Shown: positions 32,635 through 41,252 of the stretch, in pieces
Position numbering within the stretch: the first letter of the stretch is position 1
Layout of the letters: each line of letters opens with the position of its first letter
NCBI GenBank assembly: GCA_937958015.1
Contig: CALGOA010000178.1
Location: 1-53,930, forward strand
DNA: 53,930 nt
From: an uncultured Acidimicrobiales bacterium
Lineage (GTDB): Bacteria > Actinomycetota > Acidimicrobiia > Acidimicrobiales > SZUA-35
Reading direction: 5' to 3'
Notes under the pieces: model-generated
The model's database searches: none
What the model was told of the DNA's origin: nothing
What the model saw: only the letters and a program-made list of their open reading frames with translations
Made by a program: the position numbers and the translations under genes

Positions 32635-34797
32635 TCAGTTCCTGCCCCGGATGTTCGCCCCGTCGGGCGTGCCATCGTGATCATCGTCCGGATTCCGGTT
32701 GTCGACGATAAATTCGAATCCGATCCCGTTCGGTCGGTAGCCATCGCCTTGGGGTTCGGTCGTGGTCCGGTCGCCACCGATCACCTCGGCCCAAATGGAC
32801 CCGGCGACGTTGCCCGTCTGACCTCGGTAACTGAACCGGCCATTGTTGAAGTCGTTGTCGTAGCTGGCGATCCGCTGCTCGATGTTGCCCGGCTCACAGG
32901 GGAGCGGGTCGATGACCGCCCGTCCGAAGGCGTCGGTGCAGAACCGATCGGGTCCGTTTTGGTTCTGCTGGCTCACCGCCTTGAAGTGGATCGACCGAAG
33001 GGCGCCGTTGAAGGGAGAGTTGGGACTCTCCCAGCCCGGGTTCGCCGCCGGTGCCTCGGCGCAAAGCGGCACGTCGAGCCTGGATCCGTCGGGTCGATAA
33101 CAAAGGTCGATGGTTCGAACGATCTGGCTGGGTGCGCCGGCGAAGTCCTCGATAACCCGGGCTGCGTTCTTCACCATGTAGTACGGCTGGATCGTTAGTG
33201 CAGTGGAGTCGTCGGGTCTGCGGATTTCCACCAGTTCGTTCCAGATGTCGGTATAGGCCACGGGGTTCGGACCGGTCTGATCCAACGAACGGTAGAGCAG
33301 GGCGCTGGAGCACACGAAGGCTCGATCGTTGGATGCGTGGTTGCCTAGCGGGCTGGTCCGCATCGCCGGCATGATCGACTGGCCCTCGGGCCCGGTGAGG
33401 GTGTTGGCCGCGAAGTTTCCACCGGCCGCACAGTTCTCCTCGACGAAACGGTTCGGACGGCCGTAGGTGTACATCAACTTCACCGAGAATTCTGTGCCGA
33501 TGGTCTGGCCATCTCGAACCCCGGCCGCGTTTGATCCGTCGAGACACCGCATCGTGAGGAAGTACTCGTGGAGGTGGTTCGAGAAAGCGTCGAGGCTGTG
33601 GGAGCCCTGGTGGATCTTCGATAGCCAGGTGCACTCGAATCCTGCGTCGTAGAGGGTGGGGCTACCGGCGCCATTTCCGATGGCCGCACGGAACCGAGCG
33701 GCCGTCACCTTGTGCCCGACATGGTCCTCGTGGCGGGGCGGGCCGGCTTTGGCGGCGGCATACCCGAAGGCAGGCCATCCACCCGAAAGAGCGAACATCT
33801 CCGGACCGGCCAAGCGTGGATCGCTTCCGTGTTCATGCCCGAAGTCGCAACGTTCCCCGGTGTCGGGATGGGTAGTGACAGCCGGATGCCAGGTATGGAA
33901 GGCCTGGTTGTCCGGGTGGTTCGGGTCGGTGCTCGTGCCAGCGTTCTGGCCCGTGGTCCAGTACCGATCGTGAAGATCGCGGCAGCTGGCCGAAAGATGG
34001 TCGTTTGGCCAGTTGCCAAAACCGTGTGAACGCACGATGTTGGGTCCGGGTACTGATGGTTGTGGTTGATCGACACGAGTGGGCGGTGATGTCACGGGTG
34101 GGGTCGTCGTGACGGGTGCGGTGGTCACTGGTGCGGTGGTCGCAGGCGCGGTGGTCACTGGTGCGGTGGTTGCCGGTGTCGTCGTCGCCGGTGTCGTCGT
34201 CGGGGGAGCGGTTGTTGCCGGGGCGGTCGTCGCCGGTGTGCTGGTCGTCGTTGTGGCTGTCGTTGTCGGTGGGACGGCCACGGGAGTGCCGATGATCTGG
34301 ACCTCGCCGATGTTGAACCGACGATCGATCGCATCGAAACGAACCCGCACTCGTCTCGCCCACTGACCGGTGAGCTCCACGTGGGTCCAGGAGTTCCAGG
34401 TATTTGTCGGCTGGGGTTCGGCCATCCACTGGAAGTTCTCGCCGGACGCGGTGGTCGAGTACTCGAACTTCACCCGATCGGATCCCTGGGTGAGGTTGCC
34501 GACGAAGAATCGAAGCGAGGCCAGCTGGTGGGTTTCTCCCAGATCGAGAACGGCGGTCATCGGGTAGGACGTCGCTCGCCACGGGTTTGGATTCTTCCAG
34601 GCTCGTGTGTCGTCGGTTCCCAACTCGCCGTCGATGAGTCGGAATGCCTCCGTGCTGTTGGTTTCGTCAGCCGCAGCGGCGATATCGATTGTCACCGGGT
34701 TGGCAGAGGTCGGGCTGGCGATCATCGAGAGCGTCGAGGCCAGTACGGCGAGGACGAGGAGGAGCTTGCGAATTCCTGAAGGGGATGTGGGTGCCAT
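32635..34797 (-). CDS. Large secreted protein: discoidin-like domain, Thr/Pro linker, His-rich C-terminal domain
   Basis: A 720-residue exported protein. Residues 1-32 are a signal peptide (KLLLVLAVLASTLSM, cleavage near SPTSA-NP). Residues 40-165 look like a discoidin/F5-8C-type beta-sandwich (LDLGETHQLASLRFFVGN, RVRVRFDAIDRRFNIGEVQIIG). About 75 residues of Thr/Pro/Ala repeats follow. The remaining 480 residues form a domain I do not recognise, with Cys-rich and His-rich motifs (CDFGHEHGSD, HEDHVGHK, HQGSHSLDAFSNHLHE), suggesting metal binding or a hydrolase-like fold. It lies downstream of an ECF sigma factor and its membrane partner, transcribed the same way. ATG 34797 begins the signal; GTG 34809 is also possible. 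Confidence 0.8.
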   Translation of the reverse strand: MAPTSPSGIRKLLLVLAVLASTLSMIASPTSANPVTIDIAAAADETNSTEAFRLIDGELGTDDTRAWKNPNPWRATSYPMTAVLDLGETHQLASLRFFVGNLTQGSDRVKFEYSTTASGENFQWMAEPQPTNTWNSWTHVELTGQWARRVRVRFDAIDRRFNIGEVQIIGTPVAVPPTTTATTTTSTPATTAPATTAPPTTTPATTTPATTAPVTTAPATTAPVTTAPVTTTPPVTSPPTRVDQPQPSVPGPNIVRSHGFGNWPNDHLSASCRDLHDRYWTTGQNAGTSTDPNHPDNQAFHTWHPAVTTHPDTGERCDFGHEHGSDPRLAGPEMFALSGGWPAFGYAAAKAGPPRHEDHVGHKVTAARFRAAIGNGAGSPTLYDAGFECTWLSKIHQGSHSLDAFSNHLHEYFLTMRCLDGSNAAGVRDGQTIGTEFSVKLMYTYGRPNRFVEENCAAGGNFAANTLTGPEGQSIMPAMRTSPLGNHASNDRAFVCSSALLYRSLDQTGPNPVAYTDIWNELVEIRRPDDSTALTIQPYYMVKNAARVIEDFAGAPSQIVRTIDLCYRPDGSRLDVPLCAEAPAANPGWESPNSPFNGALRSIHFKAVSQQNQNGPDRFCTDAFGRAVIDPLPCEPGNIEQRIASYDNDFNNGRFSYRGQTGNVAGSIWAEVIGGDRTTTEPQGDGYRPNGIGFEFIVDNRNPDDDHDGTPDGANIRGRN
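34080..34275. repeat. Thr/Pro/Ala codon repeat (linker of the secreted protein)
   Basis: On the plus strand this appears as repeated 'gtggtcgc/gtggtcac' and 'gccggtgtcgtcgtc' units, encoding TTAP-type repeats on the minus strand. It is an imperfect low-complexity array likely to vary in length between strains. Confidence 0.75.
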
Positions 34798-34930
34798 ATC
34801 GAGACACACCCACCACGCTCAGGAATTGTCCAGTGTTGTGTGCGTCTTTGTTGAACGTCGCCCGCCGGTTGGACGAGTGGATCCGGGTGCGGGCGCCTAC
34901 CCATACGGTCAGTTCGAGTCGGTGTCCTGC

Positions 34931-35854
34931 TCAATCGGCGACACAGACCATCACTTCCATGATGTTGGCCTCGGCGTTGCGACGGGTGATGGTGAAGCCG
35001 TCGAGCAGTTGAGGCGGTTCGAACGAATGGGCCTTCCAGCCGTCGACCCCCTCCAATTCGATGTCGAACCGCTCCAGCTCCTGACCGTTGAGCGTCGCGG
35101 TGATCTCGATGAGTCCAGACACCGGGGTAAAGGGATCCTGTGCTACTCGTATGTCGACCGCAAGAACCGGCTCGTCGAGCGCAACCGACACGGTGACCTC
35201 GTTTGGATAACCGGGTTCCCACGCCTCAAAGGTGAACTGGGTGTCCTGCTCGTCGACCAGATCCGCCAGTCGACCCCAACCCTCGTTTTCGCCGACATAG
35301 GTCAGTGTGGCGTCTTCGAGCACCGCGCGATGGCCGGAGGGACATCGTGCGCTGGCCACTCCTGGGTTCGGGGTCGGGATGGTGGTCGGTGACGATGTGG
35401 TGGGCGGTGGGGTCGTTGTGGGCGTGGGCGTGGGGGTGGTCGGTGGAGTAGTTGTGGCCGGAACGGTGGTAGCTGAGTCTTGAGTATCGGAGTCGTTCTC
35501 GGGCGGTTGGCCGTCGGTAGATGGCGTCGAGGAAGGGGCGGTTGTGGCGGTGGTGGTCGTCGGAGCCGAAGTGGTTGTGGAGGGCCCCGTGGTCGTCGGC
35601 GGCGAGTCGGGTTGGATCGGCGCAACGGTTGTGAGGGTTGGGTTTGGGTCGGCTACATCGACAGGAGTTGTGGGTGAACGCTGTAGTAGCCACGCTCCGG
35701 CGGTCAACCCGGCAAGGACGATGAGGGCTGCCGCCACGGCGAGTCTCGCCCCGCCGGTCGAGTCGGCGGGTGTGAAGCTCGTCGAGTCCGCGGCGGCGGA
35801 CACATGTTCGAGTCGTTCCTGGTGTGCCTCTCGCAGACGGTCGTCGATGCTCAT
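34931..35854 (-). CDS. Single-pass membrane protein co-encoded with ECF sigma factor (putative anti-sigma or sensor)
   Basis: A 307-residue protein. About 36 cytoplasmic residues (MSIDDRLREAHQERLEHV) precede one membrane helix near residues 37-56 (LAVAAALIVLAGLTAGAW). Then come about 110 Thr/Pro/Ser-rich residues and a C-terminal domain of about 140 residues with beta-rich, discoidin-like sequence (EVTVSVALDEPVLAVDIRVAQDPFTPVSGLIEITATLNG). Its ATG overlaps the sigma stop by four bases, as usual for an anti-sigma factor, but I see no HxxxCxxC zinc anti-sigma motif, and the cytoplasmic part is short. It could sense the cell surface. The neighbouring secreted protein also has a discoidin-like domain. 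Confidence 0.75.
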   Translation of the reverse strand: MSIDDRLREAHQERLEHVSAAADSTSFTPADSTGGARLAVAAALIVLAGLTAGAWLLQRSPTTPVDVADPNPTLTTVAPIQPDSPPTTTGPSTTTSAPTTTTATTAPSSTPSTDGQPPENDSDTQDSATTVPATTTPPTTPTPTPTTTPPPTTSSPTTIPTPNPGVASARCPSGHRAVLEDATLTYVGENEGWGRLADLVDEQDTQFTFEAWEPGYPNEVTVSVALDEPVLAVDIRVAQDPFTPVSGLIEITATLNGQELERFDIELEGVDGWKAHSFEPPQLLDGFTITRRNAEANIMEVMVCVAD

Positions 35855-36390
35855 GACTCTTCTCCCAAGATCGTCGCGAGACGCGCCCGGGCGGCACTGA
35901 GGTGTGACGTTGCGGTCGATACCGAACAGTCGAGGACGTCTGCGATTGCAGCGGTGCTCATGTCCTCGGTGTAGAACAACGCAACGACGGCACGTTGCCG
36001 GGGCGGCAACGTGCGCACCGCATCCCATACCTCAGGATCGGGAAGGGCGATTTCGGTTGATGGAGGACGCTCCCGGGCGAGACGGGTGCGGATCCGAAGT
36101 TCGTGGACGAAACGGCGACGACTCGAGACGGCCAGATTGATCAGCACTCTGCGAAGCCACGCTCCGGGTCGGTCGTATCGGCTCACCTGGTCCCAGCGTC
36201 GGTGGGCTCGGGTGAAGGCCTCCTGGGCCAGTTCCTCCGCCACCGCAAGGTCGCCGCATATGGAATGGGCCAACGACACCATGCGGGGGTACTCCACCCG
36301 AAAGAAGGCGTCGAAGTCGAGAGAGACCGGGACCTCCTCGACGTGTTGCTGCCGGGCCACCCGCGGGCGCGCCGGAACGATCTGTTCCAT
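35851..36390 (-). CDS. ECF-family RNA polymerase sigma factor (SigE-like)
   Basis: A 179-residue sigma-70 family protein with only regions 2 and 4. Region 2 is FDAFFRVEYPRMVSLAHSICGD, AEELAQEAFTRAHRRW and the -10-recognition helix near RPGAWLRRVLINLA. Region 4 is LPPRQRAVVALFYTEDMSTAAIADVLDCSVSTATSHLSAARARL, ending near residue 173. It directs polymerase to a small regulon, typically under control of the co-encoded membrane protein. GGGAG lies directly before the ATG at 36390. It leads a minus-strand unit with the membrane protein and, after a 133-base gap, the large secreted protein, a plausible target. Confidence 0.93.
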   Translation of the reverse strand: MEQIVPARPRVARQQHVEEVPVSLDFDAFFRVEYPRMVSLAHSICGDLAVAEELAQEAFTRAHRRWDQVSRYDRPGAWLRRVLINLAVSSRRRFVHELRIRTRLARERPPSTEIALPDPEVWDAVRTLPPRQRAVVALFYTEDMSTAAIADVLDCSVSTATSHLSAARARLATILGEES

Positions 36391-36512
36391 CTCCCTTACT
36401 CACTCACGAACACCCCGGTTTGTCCAGTCTCGGCGAGATTTCTTTCCGAGTCGGCTCGCCCACACCGTTGAGCTGGGAAAACTCCACCACCGGAACGCGG
36501 CACAGCGCTGTT

Positions 36513-38009
36513 CTAGTCACAGAGATCACGGATCGAGGATTCGAGTCGCGCCGCCCCGAGGTTCCAGTCGGCGTTCGAACGAGTCTGATCGGACTCGCAC
36601 AGAACGGTCAGCACGGCGATGCGTTGAGAGGTGTTCAGTTCGTCGATGCGATTGGCGACCACATGCCGTCCTTCGGCTGACAGCCGGTCAACCTTGCCTG
36701 CGATCGTGGCGGGGTGATCGTCCATATTCTCGTTGGCGATGATCGCTTCGGGGTTCATGATGTTGAGGCCTAGAAGAAAGATCAGTCCGCTGGCGAGCAA
36801 CGCCGACGAGAGCCAGTGATAGTCGGCCCAGCGGCCTGCGAGCCGTAGTCCAGAGATCACCAGACCGACCACGACCCAGACACTGAACGCCAAGCTGTAG
36901 AAGCGCAGAGGGGTCTGACCGTCGTCGGCAACGTAAAGGCTCAACCGAACGAGAGCCACTGCGGCGATCAGAATCGTGAGTCCGATCACGAGGGCGTTGA
37001 GGCGTATCGTCGAACGGGAGTACCTCTGGGGCGGAGCGGTCAGAATCCGCAGCGTAAGCAACAGGGCGAGCGTGATTGCGGCTACCCAGAGCAGTTGGAA
37101 GAACCCCTGCCGGGCGTAGTTCCGGTAGCTTTCGCCAGCTGCCTCAAGCGTTCCGTCCGCAGCACCGGCCGCGGCGAGCCCTTGAGCGAGTGCGAAGATT
37201 CCGAACAGTACGCCGATCGACCCGAGCACGATCTCCACCTGTCGTCGGGTCAGATCTCCGCTGACCACCGACGGTAGAAATGCAGGCGATGTGCGACCCG
37301 CCAATTGCAAGAGCGTCACGATGATCACCGACCCAATCGCGATGAGCAGCATGTGATCCAACCCAGTTTCAGCTTCGACGGGCAGTGCGGTGATGAGTGC
37401 GAGAAAGACCGGATCAGCGCTGGCCAGCAGCGTGCCGAGACCCAACAGAACCGGTAGGGCCAACAGGGACCCGATCAGGAGGTCCCGGGTGAGACCGCCC
37501 GACCCAGACCGGGTCGGAGCCTTCGATCGATCCCGGATCACATCGCTGATGATCACGAACGGTGAGACGACGAGAAGGAGTAGTCCCTCGAGAGCGTCGC
37601 CAAACGCAGCGCCGGGACGATAGTTGAGGATCGATCCTTCCCACTGGTGGGCGACTGCCGCGATGATCAATCCGACCGCTGCGATCAGGTTGAACGCCGA
37701 GAGCCGGGGATCGGCTCGCACGACCAGCATCATGGCGAACGGAGCCGAGGCAGCGAGCAGTGCGTAACCGCTCGTGCGTCGGATCAACCCGCTGAGTCCG
37801 ACTACCACCGCGATAGCCAAAAGGGTGAGGGCTACACCTATGCCGTTGCTCACCGGTCGGCGGATTCCCAGATCGAATGCGATTGCGCCAACCACGACCC
37901 ATACGAGGTGCTGGCGGTTCATCTGAAACGAGAACGAGCCGGCAGGCGGTTTCTTGTCTTCGCTTGGCGCGGGCACGCGGGGTGGGTCAATTTGGGGGGT
38001 GGTCGTCAT
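36513..38009 (-). CDS. DUF4173/DUF4153-like multipass membrane protein
   Basis: A 498-residue protein with about 12 membrane helices. The segment RLSLYVADDGQTPLRFYSLAFSVWVVVGL near residue 390 matches the region containing the conserved Y-x-YGLTxLR pattern of DUF4173 proteins, of unknown function, and GESYRNYARQGFFQLLWVA near 320 also fits the family. A soluble C-terminus of about 75 residues follows the last helix. ATG at 38009 has TACCGT ending 7 nt upstream, so the longer upstream frame is rejected. It is not linked to its neighbours by overlap. Confidence 0.8.
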   Translation of the reverse strand: MTTTPQIDPPRVPAPSEDKKPPAGSFSFQMNRQHLVWVVVGAIAFDLGIRRPVSNGIGVALTLLAIAVVVGLSGLIRRTSGYALLAASAPFAMMLVVRADPRLSAFNLIAAVGLIIAAVAHQWEGSILNYRPGAAFGDALEGLLLLVVSPFVIISDVIRDRSKAPTRSGSGGLTRDLLIGSLLALPVLLGLGTLLASADPVFLALITALPVEAETGLDHMLLIAIGSVIIVTLLQLAGRTSPAFLPSVVSGDLTRRQVEIVLGSIGVLFGIFALAQGLAAAGAADGTLEAAGESYRNYARQGFFQLLWVAAITLALLLTLRILTAPPQRYSRSTIRLNALVIGLTILIAAVALVRLSLYVADDGQTPLRFYSLAFSVWVVVGLVISGLRLAGRWADYHWLSSALLASGLIFLLGLNIMNPEAIIANENMDDHPATIAGKVDRLSAEGRHVVANRIDELNTSQRIAVLTVLCESDQTRSNADWNLGAARLESSIRDLCD

Positions 38010-38176
38010 GTCGACGACGGTACGGATCGGATGTGGAGGGGTCCCGTCCATGGTGTGGAGGTCCTGTGATTGTCGTGTTTCCCCAGCCCGGGAGCGGTTT
38101 GGTTCGAGTCGATTGACCGCACTTGGAAATGACCGTACATTTGATGAAAGGCCCGCCCTCTCGAAGGAACACACCG

Positions 38177-39556
38177 ATGATTTTTGAACAGCACTACCTC
38201 GACTGCCTCTCGCAGGCTTCGTACTTCATCGGTGACGAGACCTCGGGCAGAGCCGTTGTGGTCGACCCGCGGCGAGACATCAGCCCCTATCTCGAGACTG
38301 CGGCCCAGCATGGCATGACGATCGAAATGGTGATCGAGACCCACCTCCACGCTGACTTTCTCTCCGGCCATCTGGAGGTTGCTGCCGAAGTGGGAGCGGA
38401 GGTGGCGTACGGGTCGAAGGCGACGACCGAGTTCCCAAGCCGCAAGCTTGACCACGGCGAACGGATCGACCTGGGCGAGGTGCGCTTGGAGATCCGTCAT
38501 ACGCCTGGCCACACACCCGAGTCGATAAGCATCGTGGTGTACGAGAACGCCAGCGATGAGATTCCGTACGGTGTGCTGACCGGCGACTGTCTGTTTATCG
38601 GCGACGTCGGCCGCCCTGACCTTCTCTCATCGGTTGGCGTGACCGCCGACGAGTTGGCGGGATCGTTGTATGACTCGCTGCACGAGCAATTGATGACCCT
38701 GCCGGACCAAACCAAGGTGTACCCCGCCCACGGTGCCGGTTCCGCATGCGGGAAGAATCTGTCAACCGACACCTGGTCGACGATCGGCGAACAGCGCAGA
38801 AGCAACTATGCGCTGGCCCCGATGTCAAAGGACGAGTTCATCGACGTGGTCACTACGGGCCAGACCGCCCCTCCGGCCTATTTCAGCTTCGAAGCCAAGC
38901 TGAACGGTCAGAACCACGACGTCTTCGACATGGACGAGACCCCCAGCCCGCTCACCCTCGATGAGGTTCTAGGCCACCAGTCGAATGGTGCGGTTGTTCT
39001 GGACACCCGCGAACCGGCCGAGTTCGCCGCAGGACACATTGCCGGATCGATCAACGTGGGGCTTTCCGGTCGTTTCTCCGAGTTCTCCGGAGGCATCATC
39101 GAACCCGATGTGCCGATCGTGCTCGTCGCTCCCGCCGGTCGGGCCCACGAGTCGAAACTCCGTCTTGCTCGCATCGGATTCGACAACGTCGCAGGTGCAC
39201 TTACCGATGCCGAGGCTGTCTTGGCAACACCGGGTACTGCGGTCGTGATGCCGCGGGTGGATGTCGAGGAATTCGTCGAGGCCCGAGCGACCGTCGACGG
39301 CCTGCAGGTCGTCGATGTCCGTCAGCCAGGCGAAACCGCCAATGGCACCGTCCAGGGTGCTGAGCTCATCCCGTTGACCCTCCTGAACGCTCGCCTTGAC
39401 GAGCTCGACCCGTCAGCCCCCACCATCGTCTATTGCGCTGGTGGATTCCGTTCGATGATCGCGGCCAGTCGTCTGAAACAGGCCGGATTCGAGCAGGTCA
39501 GCGACCTCATCGGCGGGTACGGCGCGTGGAGTTCGGCCGCACCTGCTGCGGTGTAA
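38177..39556 (+). CDS. MBL-fold persulfide dioxygenase-like protein with two rhodanese domains
   Basis: A 459-residue three-domain protein. Residues 1-240 are a metallo-beta-lactamase domain with THLHADFLSGH, HTPGHTPES and LTGDCLFIGDVGRPD, the layout of ETHE1/BLH-type persulfide dioxygenases that oxidise glutathione persulfide to sulfite. Rhodanese 1 (about 265-365) has no cysteine in its active loop (VLVAPAGRAHES), so it is probably structural. Rhodanese 2 (about 370-455) has a proper loop, YCAGGFRS. AAGGAA lies about 7 nt before the ATG at 38177. It is a stand-alone gene for sulfide or persulfide detoxification. Confidence 0.93.
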   Translation: MIFEQHYLDCLSQASYFIGDETSGRAVVVDPRRDISPYLETAAQHGMTIEMVIETHLHADFLSGHLEVAAEVGAEVAYGSKATTEFPSRKLDHGERIDLGEVRLEIRHTPGHTPESISIVVYENASDEIPYGVLTGDCLFIGDVGRPDLLSSVGVTADELAGSLYDSLHEQLMTLPDQTKVYPAHGAGSACGKNLSTDTWSTIGEQRRSNYALAPMSKDEFIDVVTTGQTAPPAYFSFEAKLNGQNHDVFDMDETPSPLTLDEVLGHQSNGAVVLDTREPAEFAAGHIAGSINVGLSGRFSEFSGGIIEPDVPIVLVAPAGRAHESKLRLARIGFDNVAGALTDAEAVLATPGTAVVMPRVDVEEFVEARATVDGLQVVDVRQPGETANGTVQGAELIPLTLLNARLDELDPSAPTIVYCAGGFRSMIAASRLKQAGFEQVSDLIGGYGAWSSAAPAAV

Positions 39557-39572
39557 CCACCCGGGCCGATCG

Positions 39573-39737
39573 TTAGCAGTTGGCGATGAGCCAGATGTTG
39601 AACTGAGGTTCGGCCGGTTCGGCCATGTTGAGTCCCTCTTCCATGATGTCGAAGTCGTCGATCTCGGCTCCCTCGAGGAATCGGACGATTCGCCCGATCG
39701 CGCCGCTTCCGATGGTCGTTGAACTGCGTCGCCTCAT
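39573..39737 (-). CDS. 54-residue hypothetical small protein
   Basis: A short minus-strand frame with ATG at 39737 and TAA at 39575-39573. The N-terminus is basic (MRRRSSTTIGSGAIGRIVRFL), the middle acidic (EGAEIDDFDIMEEG), and the end is FNIWLIANC with a terminal Cys. No family is recognised. GGA lies 4 nt before the ATG, and the 315-base space between its neighbours is otherwise unexplained. The ordered charge layout suggests a real small protein, possibly peptide-like, but the evidence is limited. Confidence 0.4.
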   Translation of the reverse strand: MRRRSSTTIGSGAIGRIVRFLEGAEIDDFDIMEEGLNMAEPAEPQFNIWLIANC

Positions 39738-39745
39738 ACGTCCAT

Positions 39746-39777
39746 CACTATCACATACCCGTTGCTCACCGATAGTG
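39746..39777. promoter_or_regulatory. Inverted repeat in the 39.7-39.9 kb divergent intergenic region
   Basis: CACTATC-N18-GATAGTG, seven-base perfect arms, lies between the small minus-strand ORF and the dienelactone hydrolase gene. It could be an operator or two opposed -10 elements. A separate TAGTGT near 39813 fits a promoter for the hydrolase. Confidence 0.4.
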
Positions 39778-39871
39778 GTCGCTCGTTCGAAGGTCGGCGA
39801 GGTCCACTGCTAGTGTCGCAACACCTCGTGCAGACCGGCTGTCGAAGCGTGCAAGAAGGAAGCGACGGACC

Positions 39872-40531
39872 ATGACCAGACTGACCTCTTCCGACGGCCA
39901 CGAGTTCGAGGGTTACGAGGTTCATCCCGAAGGAGCGACCGCCTCGGTCGTGATCGTTCAGGAGATCTTTGGGGTCAACGGCCACATCCGCTCGGTTGTC
40001 GACCGATACGCCGCGATGGGGTATCGCACGATCGCACCAGCACTCTTCGATCGTGTGCAGCGCAACGTCGAGTTGGACTACACCGCCGAGGGCGTCGCGG
40101 AAGGGCGGGCACTTCGGGTCGGTCTCGAATGGGATGACTCGATGCTCGATGTTGCGGCCTCGGTGGCTGCGGTTTCCGATACCGGCCCGGTCGCCGTGAT
40201 CGGGTACTGCTACGGCGGGTCGATCGCCTGGCTAGCGGCCCACGATCTCCCCATCGCTGCGGCGGTCGGCTACTACGGAGGTCAGATCCACGGCTTCCGG
40301 ACCAAGAGTCCGGCGGTTCCGGTGATGCTTCACTTCGGCGCTCTCGACAATGGGATCCCGCTCGAGTCGGTGGCCGAGGTGAGCGCGCTCTATCCCGACG
40401 TTGAACTGCACGTCTACGAAGAGGCGGCCCACGGCTTCAACTGCGATGCTCGCGCTTCGTATCATCCCGAGTCCGCATCGTTGGCCGGAGGCAGAACCCT
40501 GCGGTTTATCAAGGAGGCTGGCGTTGCCTGA
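39872..40531 (+). CDS. Dienelactone hydrolase family protein
   Basis: A 219-residue alpha/beta hydrolase. The nucleophile elbow GYCYGG near residue 112 has Cys in place of Ser, diagnostic of the family; Asp in HFGALDNGIP near 155 and His in EEAAHGFNC near 188 complete the triad. The opening VVIVQEIFGVNGHIRSVVDRYAAMGY is characteristic, including the Glu in QEIFG. Members hydrolyse lactones such as dienelactone in chloroaromatic breakdown, but many act on unknown substrates. It is the first gene of a tight operon and its stop overlaps the next start by 8 bases. Confidence 0.9.
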   Translation: MTRLTSSDGHEFEGYEVHPEGATASVVIVQEIFGVNGHIRSVVDRYAAMGYRTIAPALFDRVQRNVELDYTAEGVAEGRALRVGLEWDDSMLDVAASVAAVSDTGPVAVIGYCYGGSIAWLAAHDLPIAAAVGYYGGQIHGFRTKSPAVPVMLHFGALDNGIPLESVAEVSALYPDVELHVYEEAAHGFNCDARASYHPESASLAGGRTLRFIKEAGVA

Positions 40532-41252
40532 GAATCCGTACCGATTTCCGTACCCGTCGCCCGAGCTAGCGTCCGACCATCCTTACCGGGATCTGAACTT
40601 CGAACCCAAGACGCCGGCGGAGATGCGACAGGCCGGCATCAGCTTCCGCGATGATCTTCTGACCCGTCGATCGGTCCGAATGATCGCACCCGATCCGGTG
40701 CCGCTCGAGTTGATCGATCTGGCGATCGAGGCTGGTTCGTCAGCGCCGTCGGGGGCTCACCGTCAGCCGTGGCGGTTCGTCGTCACCGGCGACCCCGAGG
40801 TCAAGCGCAAGATTCGAGAGGCGGCCGAAGAGGAGGAACGCACCAACTACCTCGAGAATCGGATGAACGCCGAGTGGCAAGAGGCGCTGGCACCTCTGGG
40901 CACCGACTATCACAAGGAGTTCCTCGAGGTCGCCCCGTGGATCGTGGTGCTGTTCGAGGAACGGTTCGGGATCAACCCCGACGGTTCTCGACGGAAGAAC
41001 TACTACGTGAAGGAAAGTTGTGGCATCGCGGCTGGCATGTTCATCACGGCGCTTCATCGCATGGGCCTCACGACGCTGACCCACACCCCAAGCCCGATGG
41101 CGTTCCTGACGAAGGTCCTTGGCCGACCCGACAACGAACGACCCTTCGTTTTGTTTCCAATCGGGTATCCGATGCCGGGGGTGCAGGTGCCCGATCTCGC
41201 CCGCAAACCACTCGATGAGGTTCGTGTGATCGTGGGCGACCTTCCCGAATGA
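40524..41252 (+). CDS. Iodotyrosine deiodinase-like flavoprotein (nitroreductase superfamily)
   Basis: A 242-residue FMN enzyme close in sequence to animal and bacterial iodotyrosine deiodinase. FMN binding is seen in RRSVRMIAPDPVP and SSAPSGAHRQPW; the substrate-lid region EEEERTNYLENR and DYHKEFLEVAP keeps Glu, Tyr and Lys in the positions that grip the amino-acid zwitterion in the characterised enzymes. The end, GYPMPGVQVPDLARKPLDEV, also matches. Start is TTG at 40524, chosen because AAGGAGG lies 6-7 nt upstream; it overlaps the hydrolase stop, so translation is coupled. The expected role is reductive dehalogenation of a halotyrosine or similar halophenol. Confidence 0.88.
   Translation: MPENPYRFPYPSPELASDHPYRDLNFEPKTPAEMRQAGISFRDDLLTRRSVRMIAPDPVPLELIDLAIEAGSSAPSGAHRQPWRFVVTGDPEVKRKIREAAEEEERTNYLENRMNAEWQEALAPLGTDYHKEFLEVAPWIVVLFEERFGINPDGSRRKNYYVKESCGIAAGMFITALHRMGLTTLTHTPSPMAFLTKVLGRPDNERPFVLFPIGYPMPGVQVPDLARKPLDEVRVIVGDLPE

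Noticed and set aside
34080-34275. Repeat array considered as a CRISPR
   Set aside because: Units are short, in frame and encode Thr/Pro/Ala; there are no spacers.
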